From Helopsaltes ochotensis (Eukaryota; Chordata; Aves; Passeriformes; Locustellidae): a stretch of 64,000 nt of DNA. The stretch lies in NCBI GenBank assembly GCA_013400155.1, contig VXBM01000887.1, positions 1-64,000 on the forward strand. Reading direction: 5' to 3'. This document shows, in pieces, positions 1 through 12,500 of this stretch (position 1 is the stretch's first letter; every line of letters starts with the position of its first letter). The notes beneath the pieces are model-generated. The model saw only the letters and a list, made by a program, of their open reading frames with translations. It did not search any database and was not told the origin of the DNA. The translations under genes and the position numbers were made by a program.

Positions 1-2689
1 CTGAGGCAAGGTGAGAGCAGGAAGCAGATAGGAATAGGAGCAGAAACAGATTCTGGCTGGAGGGGGTGGCTGTTGCCCTTTGGACATCTATCCTGTGCTT
101 TCAGCTGACATGTGAAAGCACAGGCCTTCCAGGTTCCAGGTTGTCACCTGTAAAGAGCAACCTGTAATTTTTTTTTTTTTTTTTTTTTTTTTTAATCTGG
201 GATCATGATACAAGGGGTTTAAGACTGATCTGGCTTGCTATGGTCTGTTCCAGATTACATGAGTGGAATAAAATTCCTAACAAACACTGCTGTGTGTAGC
301 TGACACAGCTTTTCCATCTCAGACTTCTGCAGGGGAGTCAAGGGCAGGGGAGCTTTTGGGGCCATGGGAAGCTCACTCTTACAATGCTTTCATTAAATCC
401 ATGATTTTGGCCCATCCTCCCTGGGATTTCCAGGAGCTGCAGAAAGCATCTGTTCTCCAGAAAGAAAAACATCTCAGGATAACTCATGGTTTCTACTGAA
501 ACATAATTTTCCAGAACTGTAGTTAGGATGTGGTGTCCTTGAGATTCAGTTAGATGCTCAGTACTTTCTTCATGAAAAACCTTTCAAAAAGGTTACAAAG
601 GAGGAGTAGAAGCCCTAATTATCTCTCTTCCATCACTGACCAAAGCTGAGTAACAAAACACACACTACTATAGATCAAAAATTCCTTCTATTTATAGCAA
701 ATCAGAACTAGACTCCTTCAACTGTGAGATATATTTGTTTTCTAATTAGCATTGCATTTTTTCCAATATGCTCTTGCTTTCTTATGCTCTAAAGGCTCAA
801 CCTAGTGTATTTTTCTCCTATTTCTGTTTCCAAGCACAGGCTTGTATTTGCAGTTTGTTGTGTATTATATGTTTAAAAGCCACGTCATTCCTCTGTTGCT
901 TCTAGCTTTTTTAGGAGTAAAAGCACCCAGAGATGCTACTTCTTGGTCTTCTGCTTTCAAACAAAATCAAGGCACAAATTATCCTGAAATCTTAAATTCT
1001 TAAATAATTACATTCGTAGTTTACATCCATTTTCCTCATATATGTGCAATTTGCCAAAGTAGGAGTCGTTATTGCCTTGAGAATTCCCTCCCTGCTCTCC
1101 AGAGCTGCTGTTCCAGCCCATATGGGCATAGCCAAGCTCACTGCTTTGGGTGGGTGCCAACAGTGACAAAGCTGTTGAGAAACTGCCACTGTGAAAGCTT
1201 TGGAAAGGCTTCTACAATTTGTCCTGATCCAGATTCAACACTGTGTAGCTTAAAGCTACTCGAAGTATACGCAAGTCTGAATGTCCTCCTGCAAGCCTGC
1301 AGAACTCTATACTACATTTATGTGGCTGTTGCTCCAGTGGTTTCCACTTCTCCCTTTTCAGAGCCTCTCACCAGAGCAGTACAGTAAGAGTGACCCTCTG
1401 TAATTCAACAGATTTCAGCCACACTTTGGCTATATGTGAATACAGGTGAAAAAGCCATTTTTATGCTTATTTTCATAAGAAAGCATATTGCTCTCTCACC
1501 TTGTTCTGTGAGTGGCAGCTGCTGCCAATTTGTGGTCAGTATTCTAAGGTGGATTGTGAGTGAGCATATCTAAAATCAGTCACTTATATGCTTGGAAGTG
1601 TTAGGCATTTACACTTCAAAAAGAAAGTGCCCTGCAGTACCTCTTCTTCTTTCTTTTGGTCTTCAAACTCTCTGTCTATTACTGAAAACAGTTCTTTCTT
1701 CAAAATCCTGCCTGCTTCCTGTTAGGAAGCTCCAGCCTCACCTCACTTGGCATCTGTGGGAGGAGCCTATTGTTTTGGTGGATGAGCCAGGAATGGAGGT
1801 AGAGTCAAACATCTGTGATAGTGTTGGAATTGCATTACCTGCTGTTATATTGGCCTCATGATTGTAAGGCAGCTTTTAACTGGTGATTCATCAAAACTGT
1901 TTGTCATATGCCTGCTTAAAGTCTGAGATGCTCCACCTTGGGAACAAATTTTATGTTATTCTTCGGCTGTTTGAGCAGAGCCTCTCTAGGAGGGGTCTGT
2001 AGATACCTGAAGGGACTGTATGGAAGTCCCATATTTCGAGCCTGCTGTGATGGCATGAGAAAATAAAAATCACACATAGGATCATATAGATAAAGATGTG
2101 AGTACAGTGCCTGTGTCTCATTTAGCTTCATGTGGGGCCATCGAATTGCTTTGCATTTCCTAAAATTTTGTGCCTGTTTTTCCATCCTACAATGCTGTAC
2201 ATCACTAATACTTTTACTCCTTCAATTTAAAGTATCCTCTTTTTGCAAATGAATATTTAGGTAGAACTTTCTACACATGGAAACTGGTGAAAATGGGGAG
2301 ACAAAGTTGTTCTATAAGAAAGACTAATACTTTTTATTTCCAGTCCTTTCTTCTCATCCTTATGGAAGGTCCTTCCTGATCAAGCAACATCTCTGGAGAG
2401 TGGCATTTTTAACCTAACTTGCTACTTTGTGCTGAAACTGACTTCCCTGCACGAAAAATCAAGAAGAAAATACAGGTAGACATGGAGACAACAACAAAGA
2501 ACTGAACAATTACAGAGATAAATTCCCACTCACAGCTTTTAAAGTCAGTTTTACAATACTTCTGGATCTCGTTGTAAGGGAACAAAAGGAGAGCGAAGCA
2601 GTAAGCACAGAAAGAGGAACAGAACTGCTTGGGAAAGGAGGGGATTCTTTCCAGACACCAAGGGGAAGTGGGATATCAGGCTGCAGTTT
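1..2689. other. Non-coding sequence at left edge
   Basis: No conserved exon is recognised on either strand. No exon of GLB1, the usual left neighbour of CRTAP in amniotes, is seen. Short open frames here have no domain and no splice context that I can support. Confidence 0.5.
170..193. repeat. Poly-T tract
   Basis: Homopolymer run of about 24 T within non-coding DNA. It may be the tail of a minus-strand retroelement, but no flanking element is recognised. Confidence 0.8.
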
Positions 2690-2935
2690 GCTATCAGGCT
2701 CCACCAGCTCGGCCGTGGTCCGCCCGGGCACCGGGAGCCCGCCGGGACCCCCTCGCCGGCCACCGCTGGCCGCGGTGCTGAAGCTTCGAGGAAGAGTTGG
2801 ACTTCGGGGAGCATCCCGCAAACAGAGAGTTTTTAAGTCTTGCGTGCAAGCGAATTATAAGGAATTCCGTACGCTGGCTTATGCTGAGGTAGTGGCCGCG
2901 GTAGGTCTGTGCGGGCTGGTGGTAAAGCTTTGGTA
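2690..2935. promoter_or_regulatory. CpG-rich block, candidate promoter
   Basis: About two dozen CpG dinucleotides fall in roughly 240 bases, while flanking DNA is CpG-poor and AT-rich. Such clusters usually mark promoters in birds. It lies 3.6 kb upstream of the first recognised PAK3-like exon and could hold that gene's 5' exon. A gtaggt donor-like site follows gccgcg near 2900. The link to the kinase gene is inference. Confidence 0.45.
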
Positions 2936-3201
2936 GTCGGACTGCCTCATTGGCAGTGCTTGTGGCTGGAATATCAGTTCAATGCAGTGAAGCTGGACAA
3001 GGAACTAGGGCATAAGTCTGGATTTGACAACGTAAAGAGTTTGGACTTAAGTGTATGCAAAGTTGCAACCTGCATCCTGGAAGTAATGGCACTGTTAGGG
3101 GGTCTCTGATATTATATTTTTTTTTTATTTCCTGCAGCAATGAAGTGGTCACGTTCCCTGCCCACACACCCCCAGCTACCTTCCTCACCACCCTCCCCCA
3201 C

Positions 3202-3335
3202 AAAAAAAAAAAAAAAAAAAAAAAAAAAAACAAAACAAAAAAAAAAAAAACAAAAAAAACCCCAAAAAAAACAAAAAACCCAAAAAAAACACAAAAACCA
3301 AAAAAAAAAAAAAAAAAAAAGGGAAAAAAAAAAGA
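3202..3335. repeat. A-rich low-complexity tract
   Basis: Some 130 bases of almost pure A with scattered C and a GGG interruption. The long lysine-rich or phenylalanine-rich frames across it are artefacts of composition. Confidence 0.95.
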
Positions 3336-5094
3336 AGTATCCTTTGCTTGTTCGAGAATAGTGCTTTTTTACAATAAAAGTCAAGCTCTTTGTGCCCTGT
3401 TTCAAATCTGTTTCATGGTGCTAACTGGAGTCATTGCTGCAGAAACGTTACATGGAATCAGCAAGGAACTTAATGAGGCTGTTAGCTGGGTTTTGTAAGA
3501 TAAACAGGAATGAGCTCTGTGTGTATTTTGCAAGGTGGAATAGGCGTGAGAGCAGGAACACTTTGTGTTTAAAAACCTCAGCTCTTCAGGTCACTGTCAA
3601 TGTGTATCCTTAACCAGGTGTAGTCACTGGAAAGCAGGAATATACACAGTTTATGGCCATGTTTAAGACAATGACCCTTCCCGCTGGCTAAGGCACAGAG
3701 TGGACGGCTGGGAGGAACCTGCTGCTGGGCTGAGCATTAATGTGCTCACCAGCCTAGTGCAAGTATGAGGTACTGCCCACCGTCTGTTGGAATGGGTCAA
3801 TCCTTTGATCTTACCAGGTATCCATCTTCTGACCCTCTCATTTCTCTGAGGAATTTCGTTCTTTTTTGGTTATCGTTATTCAGGAATGTTTACGTGACTG
3901 TTTCCGACTCCACAGCTTCTTTCTTTGGGTTTTAGTGGGGCTTTTTCATTTGCTTATCTTGCTCGTTTTAGTTTGCTCCATTGACAGGAAATTTTTCTGA
4001 CTAGACTTAAGCCAAGGCCCCAGCCAAGCCTCAGGTCATATTCAGCTAATCCTAAAAGAAATGGCTATGGGCTCCATTTCCACTCTTTGAGGGTTTGATC
4101 TCTTTTGATCATTGATGCGATTGCTTTGTTTATAATTACGTCCAGCATCAAGCTGAGTCTCCACTTACATCTCTGTCTAGTGGGCTGCAGCAGGGTTTTG
4201 GAATCTTAACGGCAGCTCTCAAACGAAAATCTGATATCACAGTACATGCAAACACCAGCCTATTTAATACCCTGACTAACTGGACCTCTAATATCACCAC
4301 AGCCCACCTTCTTCTTGATCATTTTTAGCCTCTTTAGCATTTCATTAGTATGTGATTTTGGGCAGTGATGGAGATATAATACAGAGCTTGATATAGAACA
4401 CAGAGTTCAGTGAACCTTTGGTCTGACATGGTAGGGCTGTATTTTTGTTTTTAATATTCCAAGTCAGGTTGTCAGCTGATTTAGAGCATCTGAGACAGCT
4501 ATTCAAAGATAAGACTTTAAGATTCTAGTTTTGTTCACTGACAGGTTTAACAAAAGCATACAGGCGCTCGAAGTCTAAATTTATTGCTGCTCCTGTAAAT
4601 TTTAATTGTGTTAGAAACTGAAACAACAAGAGCAAATGTGTTTGTTACAGGTGCCTGGGTTTTTACAAATTCCTCTAGTATGTATGTTGGAGGTTGGCAG
4701 ACTGGGTGGGTATTTGGTGTAATTTGATGCAGTCTTTGATAAAAACAGGCTTTCTGAAAATATGCAAAGTCTTCTACACATTGAAAAGTAAAGGGACAAT
4801 ATTAAAATAACTGCTGGTCTAGGTGTTAACAGAGTGAATGGTACAATGGATACATGTGCAGTCTGTGTACAGCAATAATAATGAAAATAAATATTTTTAA
4901 TTCACACCCTGCTTTTCAACTCAAAGGATCCCCAGGTGGTTTACAATTAACATGTAGGGGTTGCTCTATATGGCACTGAACTGCAGTCACAGGAACAGTC
5001 CAATAATTTTTGTTGGTGCTGTCTAGCAGTCCTGAGTGAATCTGTAGGGATTGTTTGGGAAAGCAGAACGTCAATAACAGAACTGAAATATAGT

Positions 5095-5200
5095 CAAGAC
5101 CCAAGGGTTGGAAATGTTGTAGCTAATAGTAGTTATTGTTTCACATGTCAGTCTTGAAAGGCTAAGAAACCTGGAAGACCAAGTCCTCTTTCCTGTGAAA
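5095..5200 (+). repeat. Dispersed repeat, copy 1
   Basis: This block resembles the reverse complement of 19795-19895, sharing caggaaagagga, acaacatttccaac and the sequence between. The pair is about three quarters identical by eye. Family unknown, possibly an old CR1-type element. Confidence 0.6.
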
Positions 5201-5274
5201 AACAAACAAATAAAAAAGACAACAAAACTCTCTCCCCACCAAAACAAATCAAAACAGAACAATGAAGTTTAAAA

Positions 5275-5450
5275 AGTAAACATTTAAACACAAAATGTAT
5301 GAAGTTTAACAAAGACAAGTGCCAGATTCCACATCTGGCATGGGACAACCCTGGATGTAGGGACAAATTGGGGAATGAGAGAAGTGCTGTGGAAAGGGGC
5401 CTGGGGGATCCTGGTTGATGGCAAGGTGAATGTGAGGGCACAGCATCGCC
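5275..5450 (+). mobile_element. CR1-like LINE fragment
   Basis: The stretch resembles the part of CR1 that carries ctgggggatcctggttgatgg, and the order of surrounding words fits internal CR1 sequence. It is diverged and truncated, with no intact open frame. Confidence 0.5.
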
Positions 5451-6532
5451 AGCTGGGCGATGGACACTTGTTTGGTGTAGTCTTGTAGTTGTAGTTGTAG
5501 TCTTGGATCCTTTCAGAAATGTTTCTTTCTTTCCATTAGCTTTCTAGAAGATTCAGTTGCCATGCATAAATCTGCAAACCAACCAACAAGGGCTGTTACT
5601 GTGATGTCAGCAGAAAGGTGTCATGCCATGCTGCTGCCAACAGAATGTTGCCGTGGTGCATGGAAAGCCTGGCTGTCCAGAGCTTGTCCTCTTTGACATG
5701 CTTGTTGCAAAAGGGTTCTCCTGATCCAAGGCCTCTCAGCTGACAGGCTGCCCTTTGGCTCCGGGAGTCCCATATTTTCCCTTTTCAGTGCACAGTCTGC
5801 AAAACTGCTGCGCAGCATCACTAAAATGTTCAAGAAAACCTTGTCTGCGGTTTGTCATTTTTTTCCACTGGCTTATTCTTTCTATTCTTGCCCAGACAAA
5901 GTCTGGCTGGTGACTCACCTGGCAAGTAAGTAGAGGTTTTTTTCCTAGGTGCATCTGAGCTGGCTTTTGTATCAATGTGTTGTTCATGCTATCCCTTAGT
6001 AACTGAGTTGATTTTGAAATGAATATGCCATTAAGATACTAAGACTTGGGTAAAGCTCATGTAAACAGCTTCAGCCAAAAAGGGGATGTCTGTAGCTCTC
6101 TCATGGGGTGTGGGCAGCTTTTTAAATTCAACCTGCAGGGGTTCTTTTTCCTGCATGGGTTGGCCTGTGGTAGTGGGGTCTGTAATTTCCTCAGCTGCTG
6201 GTTCAACAAAGGCAACCTCCAGAATGCAGCTGGCAGAGCTTCTGAGAAGTCTGTCTAAAGACTCTGTAGTTATCTCCAGAATTGAAGGAAAACAACTTAT
6301 TTTCTAAATGCTGTGATTAAAAGATTTGATGGTCTGATTTTACAATGGCTGGAGAAAAAGAATAGCCTAGTATATTGTGCTGTTTTCTTGCTGCCATGCA
6401 AAGGGATCGTTGCTACTGGAGGGAAATCCTGGAAGAAGAATGCTCTTTATTTGGGTTGACTCATTCTGTGGGATTCCCCACAACAGGTGGTTTTCTAACA
6501 ACATCTGTTTTATTTTCCCTTGTCCATTACAG

Positions 6533-6570
6533 GTGAAGTCGCACATGGATACAGAAAAACTCATGCTTCA
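6533..6570 (+). CDS. PAK3-like exon, HGY linker segment
   Basis: A 38-nt exon between a pyrimidine-rich acceptor (ttacag) and a consensus gtgagt donor. It begins with the last two bases of a split codon and reads [13 protein letters not shown], matching the PAK3 segment around AHGYIAAHPSS. A stop in the same frame at 6496-6498, with no Met after it, shows the reading frame must enter from an upstream exon. Confidence 0.75.
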
Positions 6571-9500
6571 GTGAGTGGCAAAGTAAGCTCTGACATTCCA
6601 AGCATTTCAGAATCATGGAGCAAGCCACGAACTTTGCCTGCTGCAATAGGAGCTAGCCTTGTAGCCTGAAAGACAGTCCATTTCAGTGTCTTTGCATCAG
6701 CAAAAAAGGGGCCCCTGGTCATTTTGTAATTTTCTCTCAAAGAAAGAAAAGATGAAAGTCTGATTTTGCAGACAGAAAGTTGCTTGCTGTTTGTTTTTAG
6801 CCATGGTGGAACATATGGTTCACAACAATATGCAGTGCTGTCTAATTAGCCCACTGTAATTTAGTTTTAGCAACTCAGAATCCCATTTCTATCCAAGTTT
6901 ATAATTTCTGCCCTGTCATTGCCACTGCTCTCTGTCCACAGAGCAAAACACCAGAATCAGAAGCTGCTTGGACCCCCTCTGTTTCTAAAGAAGATGATGA
7001 TGAGGAAGACAAGCAAGCTCCACCTGTTTTTGGATCAGAACCTGAGCATCCAGAATCAGAAGGCCCAGCTTTGGTCAGCATTGTATTTGGTGTAATTCAG
7101 AGCTATCTGTTTCTGATCAGGCAGCATTGGTCATTCATAGCTGAAAAGTCTGAGGGCTGGAGTCCTACTGTGACAAAGTGCTTCCTCCACTTCCAGCCAC
7201 TGACACATGGAAAATCAGCTGTGAACTTTCAATTTTAGTCATCATTTTTCTGGCATTCTGATAGGGACCATGATTTTATCTTAGTATTGAGTAAGACGTA
7301 GCTTTGTGTCTCTAAATGCTACTGGTGTAAAAGCGAGCTACTTTGTATCTGTTCAGGCTCCTTGTCATCAGGGGAGCCAGCCCAGTTCACAGAAACTGTC
7401 TGTGGAGGTTCCTGCCCCTCTCCATGGACTAAGTGCTAAATGAACAGCTTAGACTGCACCTGTAAATTTTACATGACCAAAATTTGATAAGGAGTCCTGC
7501 GTAGTCCTGCCATGTCAAGGGAAGGTTGGCCTCTGAAGGGCTGGAACGCAATTCCTAACAGACATTTCCTAAAGCCTTAAATACTAGTGAGAAGTATCTC
7601 TGCCAGCCACCTTTCTGACACAAACTGATTTCTTGTCACAGATCTATGCATCCTCTGGAATAGTAGCTGACACTTTACCAGTATCCTCTGAAATAGGCAT
7701 TCCCACACCTGCGAACTCCAGCACCAGCAGTTTGTGTAGCAACACCTGCCAGGAGCAAAACTGGATAGAGGAGGAGAGTCTAGGAAAACTAAGTAGGTCT
7801 TCTGCAGTTCTTGTCTGATAGAGCCGTGTTAATGTTCATGGACAACGAACACTTGCCTTGGTACATGTTCTTTCCCTCTATCTGTCTCCTCTGGATGTTT
7901 CTCCCTTTTTCTGGTTTCCTGTCAAGGTAACTCTTCAAAGGACTGTAGAAAACCAACCATTGTGCAGGCCATCTGTGCTATGGAGCTGCCTGCCTTGTTG
8001 TTGTTGTTACCCAAATGACTACAGCTCACAGCCCCAGAGAGTGGGGCTGCATTTCTGATCTGCTGGACGGTGGTATCTCCATTTTGAAGTGATCTTTCAT
8101 TTGTTTCCTTTCAGGGAGCATTGTGAGTGTGGGAGACCCTGTGACAAAATATGTTGGACTGGAAAAAATTGCCAAAGGGTAAGTCCAACCACAGTTCCTT
8201 ATCCAGAACCACAGGCCAGGTATTTTGCTGGTGTAAGATCAAGTGTGAAGTCAGGCAAGCTCCACACATGTTCAGACACAAGGTTTAGATCCTTCTGTCT
8301 CTCAGTACTGATCAGAATTTATAACTATGATCAGAAAGTGTCATCAAAACTTCATGTGGTGTCTTGCCTTCAGCAAGGAGTAGGACCTGGAAAGTCTCCT
8401 GTCTCTCTAGCTTCTCACCTCTTTTGTAAATCTTTCTTAGGAGAAATCTTTTTTTTTTCTCAAAGTAATAGGGCCCAAGATAGATTCAAATAAGAGGTCT
8501 GAGAACAGAGTAGTAAGAGTTCTTGAGGACTCAGCAAGGTAACATGGAAAAATAATGAAAGATACTACTTTCCAGTTTTTGTAGACCTGCTCCATGCCCC
8601 ACCCCAGGCCCCTCATAGGTTTGGGACTAAAATGAATCCAGTGTGTGCATCTGAGATTTGTACTAGATCTTCATGTTTCACCTAAATTTTCTTTTGGACA
8701 CCCTGCATGGCAGAGGGCTGGTGGGCTGCTGTGCTCTTGGCTGAAGAGTAGGTGATGCCAGGTGTTTTATAAACACTCCAGGCAGCAGAGACCTCCTAGT
8801 GTGGGCTGGCTTTCACTTGTAGGAACTCAATGGCTTCTCCTTTCTTTGCTGCTGTTTTGTTTCCAGTGGTTTCGGAACAGTCTATACAGCAACGGATACT
8901 GCCACAGGAGGAGAGGTAAGTGTCAATAATCCCAGATTTTGCAGCTCTTGAGTGCCTTTCCCTCTGATGTGAGCTGTGGCTGGAACTTTGAGTTTCTAGG
9001 AGATCTTTCCTGTAAAAGCTGTTCCTATAAATCACAGACTAGCATCATCCTGCCCAATCCATTTTGGACAGCTCTTTGGGACTACAACTTAATATTTCTG
9101 AAAGCTCCTCTCTGTCTGACAGCAAATACATCTGATTCTTCCCGGTAGCTTCTAATCCTCTTGAAGTACCATGCTTTGTAACTGTCCTTAGATAGAAGTC
9201 TACAAGGGACTCAGGGCATACCCGTAAAATGCCATGGAGTGGATTATTTCTTTTTAAAGCCAGGAAACAGCTGCAAATCTAAACTGTTCCAGAATATTCT
9301 TTAGAGTTGCAAAATCAAAATTCAACAAGTTAGGAAGTGGCAGGATTCTGGTTTTGGGGGGATAACCCTAATGATCTTTTTAGGATGGCATTTTATCCAT
9401 AATGTCTGTCTGTATTTGCTTTGTTTCACCATCAAGAAGAGCAACAGTTGCATTTGAAAGAATTATCAAACTCCATAGAATTCCTAAAGGATTCCCAGAT

Positions 9501-12500
9501 ATTTTGTGATATTTTCACAGGAACAAAACTGCTTTATGCTTGCAAACCATGTGTGAATGGTAATAGCGGTGATAAGCTAAGGCTGTTGGAAAAGAATTTA
9601 GGTGCAGGGTGTTGTTAGAGCTCTAGGGTTGATAGCCTAAGAGACCATTTTTACCAAGTTGACAAGGCAAAATGTCTGTGGCCATGTGTCCTAACTAGCA
9701 CCTGAGCTGGCAGAGCCAAGGCCTATTGTAATGTCAATGACTAAGCTCTGATGTGTAATCACAAGGCAGTTTGGCACAGCTGGGCTCTGTTACTCCAGAA
9801 ATGCTCACTCCATGTTCCTTCTGATCTCATGAAACAGGCTTCTCAGCTTAATGGTTTTCAATGTCCTTTTAGGTGGCCATAAAGCAAGTGAGTCTCCGAA
9901 AACAGCCCCAAAAGGAACTAATTGTCAACGAACTCCTAGTTGTAAGGGACAATAAGCACCCCAATATTGTTAACTATTTAGACAGGTAAAGTACTTCTGG
10001 TATTATTGCATGAATGTTCATTTATGTTCTGCAAGACAAAAGTAAATAAAACATCTTCAGATACTGCTGGAGAATTGGGCTTTTTACTTTTATTTATCTA
10101 TTTGTAAACAATATATGGCAGGAGAGTGAATTTTGTTTGCATTAATCTTTTCTGGCATGCATTGTTGGAAGCCTGTTCTGAAAAACCTGGGTCAGCCCTA
10201 TCTGACTAAAACAACAGTCCCTAAGTTCACTAACTCCATGTGGTTTTGTTGCTTTGGCGTTGGTTTGGGTTTTTCTTTATTAAGTTGAACATATTTTCTA
10301 TATTTTATGATAAGTGCTGATAACCCATCATAGAAATTATTTCCTTGTATTTTTCCCTTTCTTGCCATCTAAGCCATCTCAGTTTTTGCAAATGGGTCTT
10401 TCTCATTAGACTGCACAGATTCCAAGTAGTGTATAACCTGGGAGGAATGCCTCTTCCTTTTATTCTGCATTCATTTACAAGTCCCCTGGAAATAGGAATA
10501 AACTGTAGTGGTTTTCATAAGGTAATTTAGCTAGGCACATTCATCTTCATGCCACTGTTTCCTTCTTTCAGCTACCTTGTTGGGGATAAACTCTGGATAA
10601 TTATGGAATACATGGATGGAGGACCTTTAAGCAGTGTCATTAAAGAAGTCCATATGGCTGAAGGAGAGATCGCAGCCATCTGCCGAGAGGTAAGGGATAC
10701 TAAAATCAGGTGCTTCTGATTGTTTGGGCAGGCTGTACTTCTAGACAGGTGGTAAGAACAGGAGTGATTTCATGTTCAGAGCTTTTTTTCTGTGTTGCTT
10801 TGGTGATATGGAGAAGGAAGAGTGTCATAGGTGGAAGGCCCACCAGTACAACTGTTATGGTACTCTCTTTTTAAAAAAAATTATTTACTTTTCTCAACTT
10901 TGCCTCTTTGAGCATTTGCCTGGAGCCTCTCTGTAGTGCCTGTCTGTATCGCATTCCTTGCCTGTAAAAGCAAACATGCTGGTAGCAGAATTTTTAACTA
11001 AGAGCAAACAGTTGTTTGTCACCTGGATGGATAGAGCCCATGCCCTGCAGCAACAGCCATTCTGTCTGTGTTTGCAGGGGACAGTCTTGCCATTTCCCTT
11101 TCAAGACGTAATATGTCTTCACCTAGAAAGATACTGTTCTACTACTGATAAAGCAGTAGACTCTTCCTCTTGGCAACACCATGTTCTGCCACTACTCACC
11201 TTTCAGCTAAAGCTGAGGTCCTTTAGATGCCATTTCCTTTCTTGGTAATGAAATCAGGTCATTAATTTTTACCCTCCTGTTTGTTTTTTATCTATCAGTG
11301 CCTGCAAGCACTAAATTCCCTTCACTCCAACCTCGTGATTCATAGAGATATAAAAAGTGAAAATATTCTTCTTGGAATGGATGGATCTGTCAAGCTGGGT
11401 AGGTATTCTTGGTCAGGCACAGCGTTCCTGGGATGTGGGGTGTGGGGCTGCTTAAAACTGACCACCAGCTGCCTGTGGGAGTGCACAGACCACTGCTGCA
11501 GGCGAGGAGTGCAGCTGCCATGTGCAGAGAGGTCTTGAGAGAAACAAGGTGTCAAGAGTGGCTTTGGTTCATGTGTGACCCTTCCAGAGGGTGGGAGTTA
11601 CAGTCTTAAACTTCAAGTGAATAAAAGCCACTGAATGAAACGTGGAGGTTTCAGTAAGTGACCAATTCCAAATTTCCTCAGTTACAGCCCTGAGGAAACA
11701 GAGCACAGCCGCTTTTCCAGCTAGATTCAACACCACATTCTCAGACTCAAAATGGGAAATTCTTTAATCTGGTTTCTTAATTTAAGCTGGCTTTATCAAC
11801 ACTGGGTTTCTTCCTCAGCCGATTTTGGCCTCTGTGCTCAGATGACTTCTGAGCAGAACAAGCAGAGTTCGGTGGTTGGGACAGCTCACTGGATGGCACC
11901 GGAATATGTGAATAAGGATGCATATGGGACCAAAGTAGATATTTGGTCCCTTGGCATTGTGGTGATAGAAATGCTGCAAGGAGAACCACCTTACTCCAAG
12001 GAAATTCCTCTCAAGGTAAGGTGCAAATACTAGCAGATGCCACTGTCTCTCTAATCTGTCCCGTGCTCTGTCTCCCATGAGACAAAATCCCATTCACATC
12101 AGCTTGGACTGGTTCAACTGAGGCCCATCTACCAAAAGCTGTCCTTGGAGCACATCAGCATCTGGTATAGCTTTGGTTGCATCAATGGGAGAACCTCAGA
12201 AGCAGAGTGACACGTTCCAGTTAAAAAATGTCCCATTTTGGCCTTCAGCGATGCTTCAAATTTCTCATGCACTTTTAGAACTCTTTTTGAGCTATGTCTC
12301 AGAATGACAAGAACTGTTCTGTGGCAAGCTTCTCGAACTGGGGAATTTGTATGAAAAGCATTTCAACCATGTCTGAAGGCACAGAACCCTTTTCAGTCTT
12401 GCACCAGTGCCAATTACTTACCTGAGCATTTCAGGAAGTACTTCTGGTTCTAGGAATGCCTTAATTATTCATTACAAAATCCTTTTCTAAAAGTATATTT

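Larger units (their letters stand above)
3336..6532. other. Non-coding sequence upstream of first PAK3-like exon
   Basis: Apart from the listed repeats nothing is recognised. I looked for the CRIB and autoinhibitory exons of PAK3 and did not find them. A short 5' coding exon of the kinase may still be hidden here. Confidence 0.5.

Noticed and set aside
3055..3498. Lysine-rich open frame and its phenylalanine-rich antisense
   Set aside because: It spans the A-rich tract. Composition alone keeps the frames open, and no domain or splice context is present.
1..6532. GLB1 exons, expected left of CRTAP in amniotes
   Set aside because: No beta-galactosidase motif was recognised on either strand. 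It may lie left of the window.
6377..6574. 65-codon frame overlapping the first PAK3-like exon as the gene start
   Set aside because: It is in a different frame from the HGY-containing exon reading and ends in a stop right after the donor.
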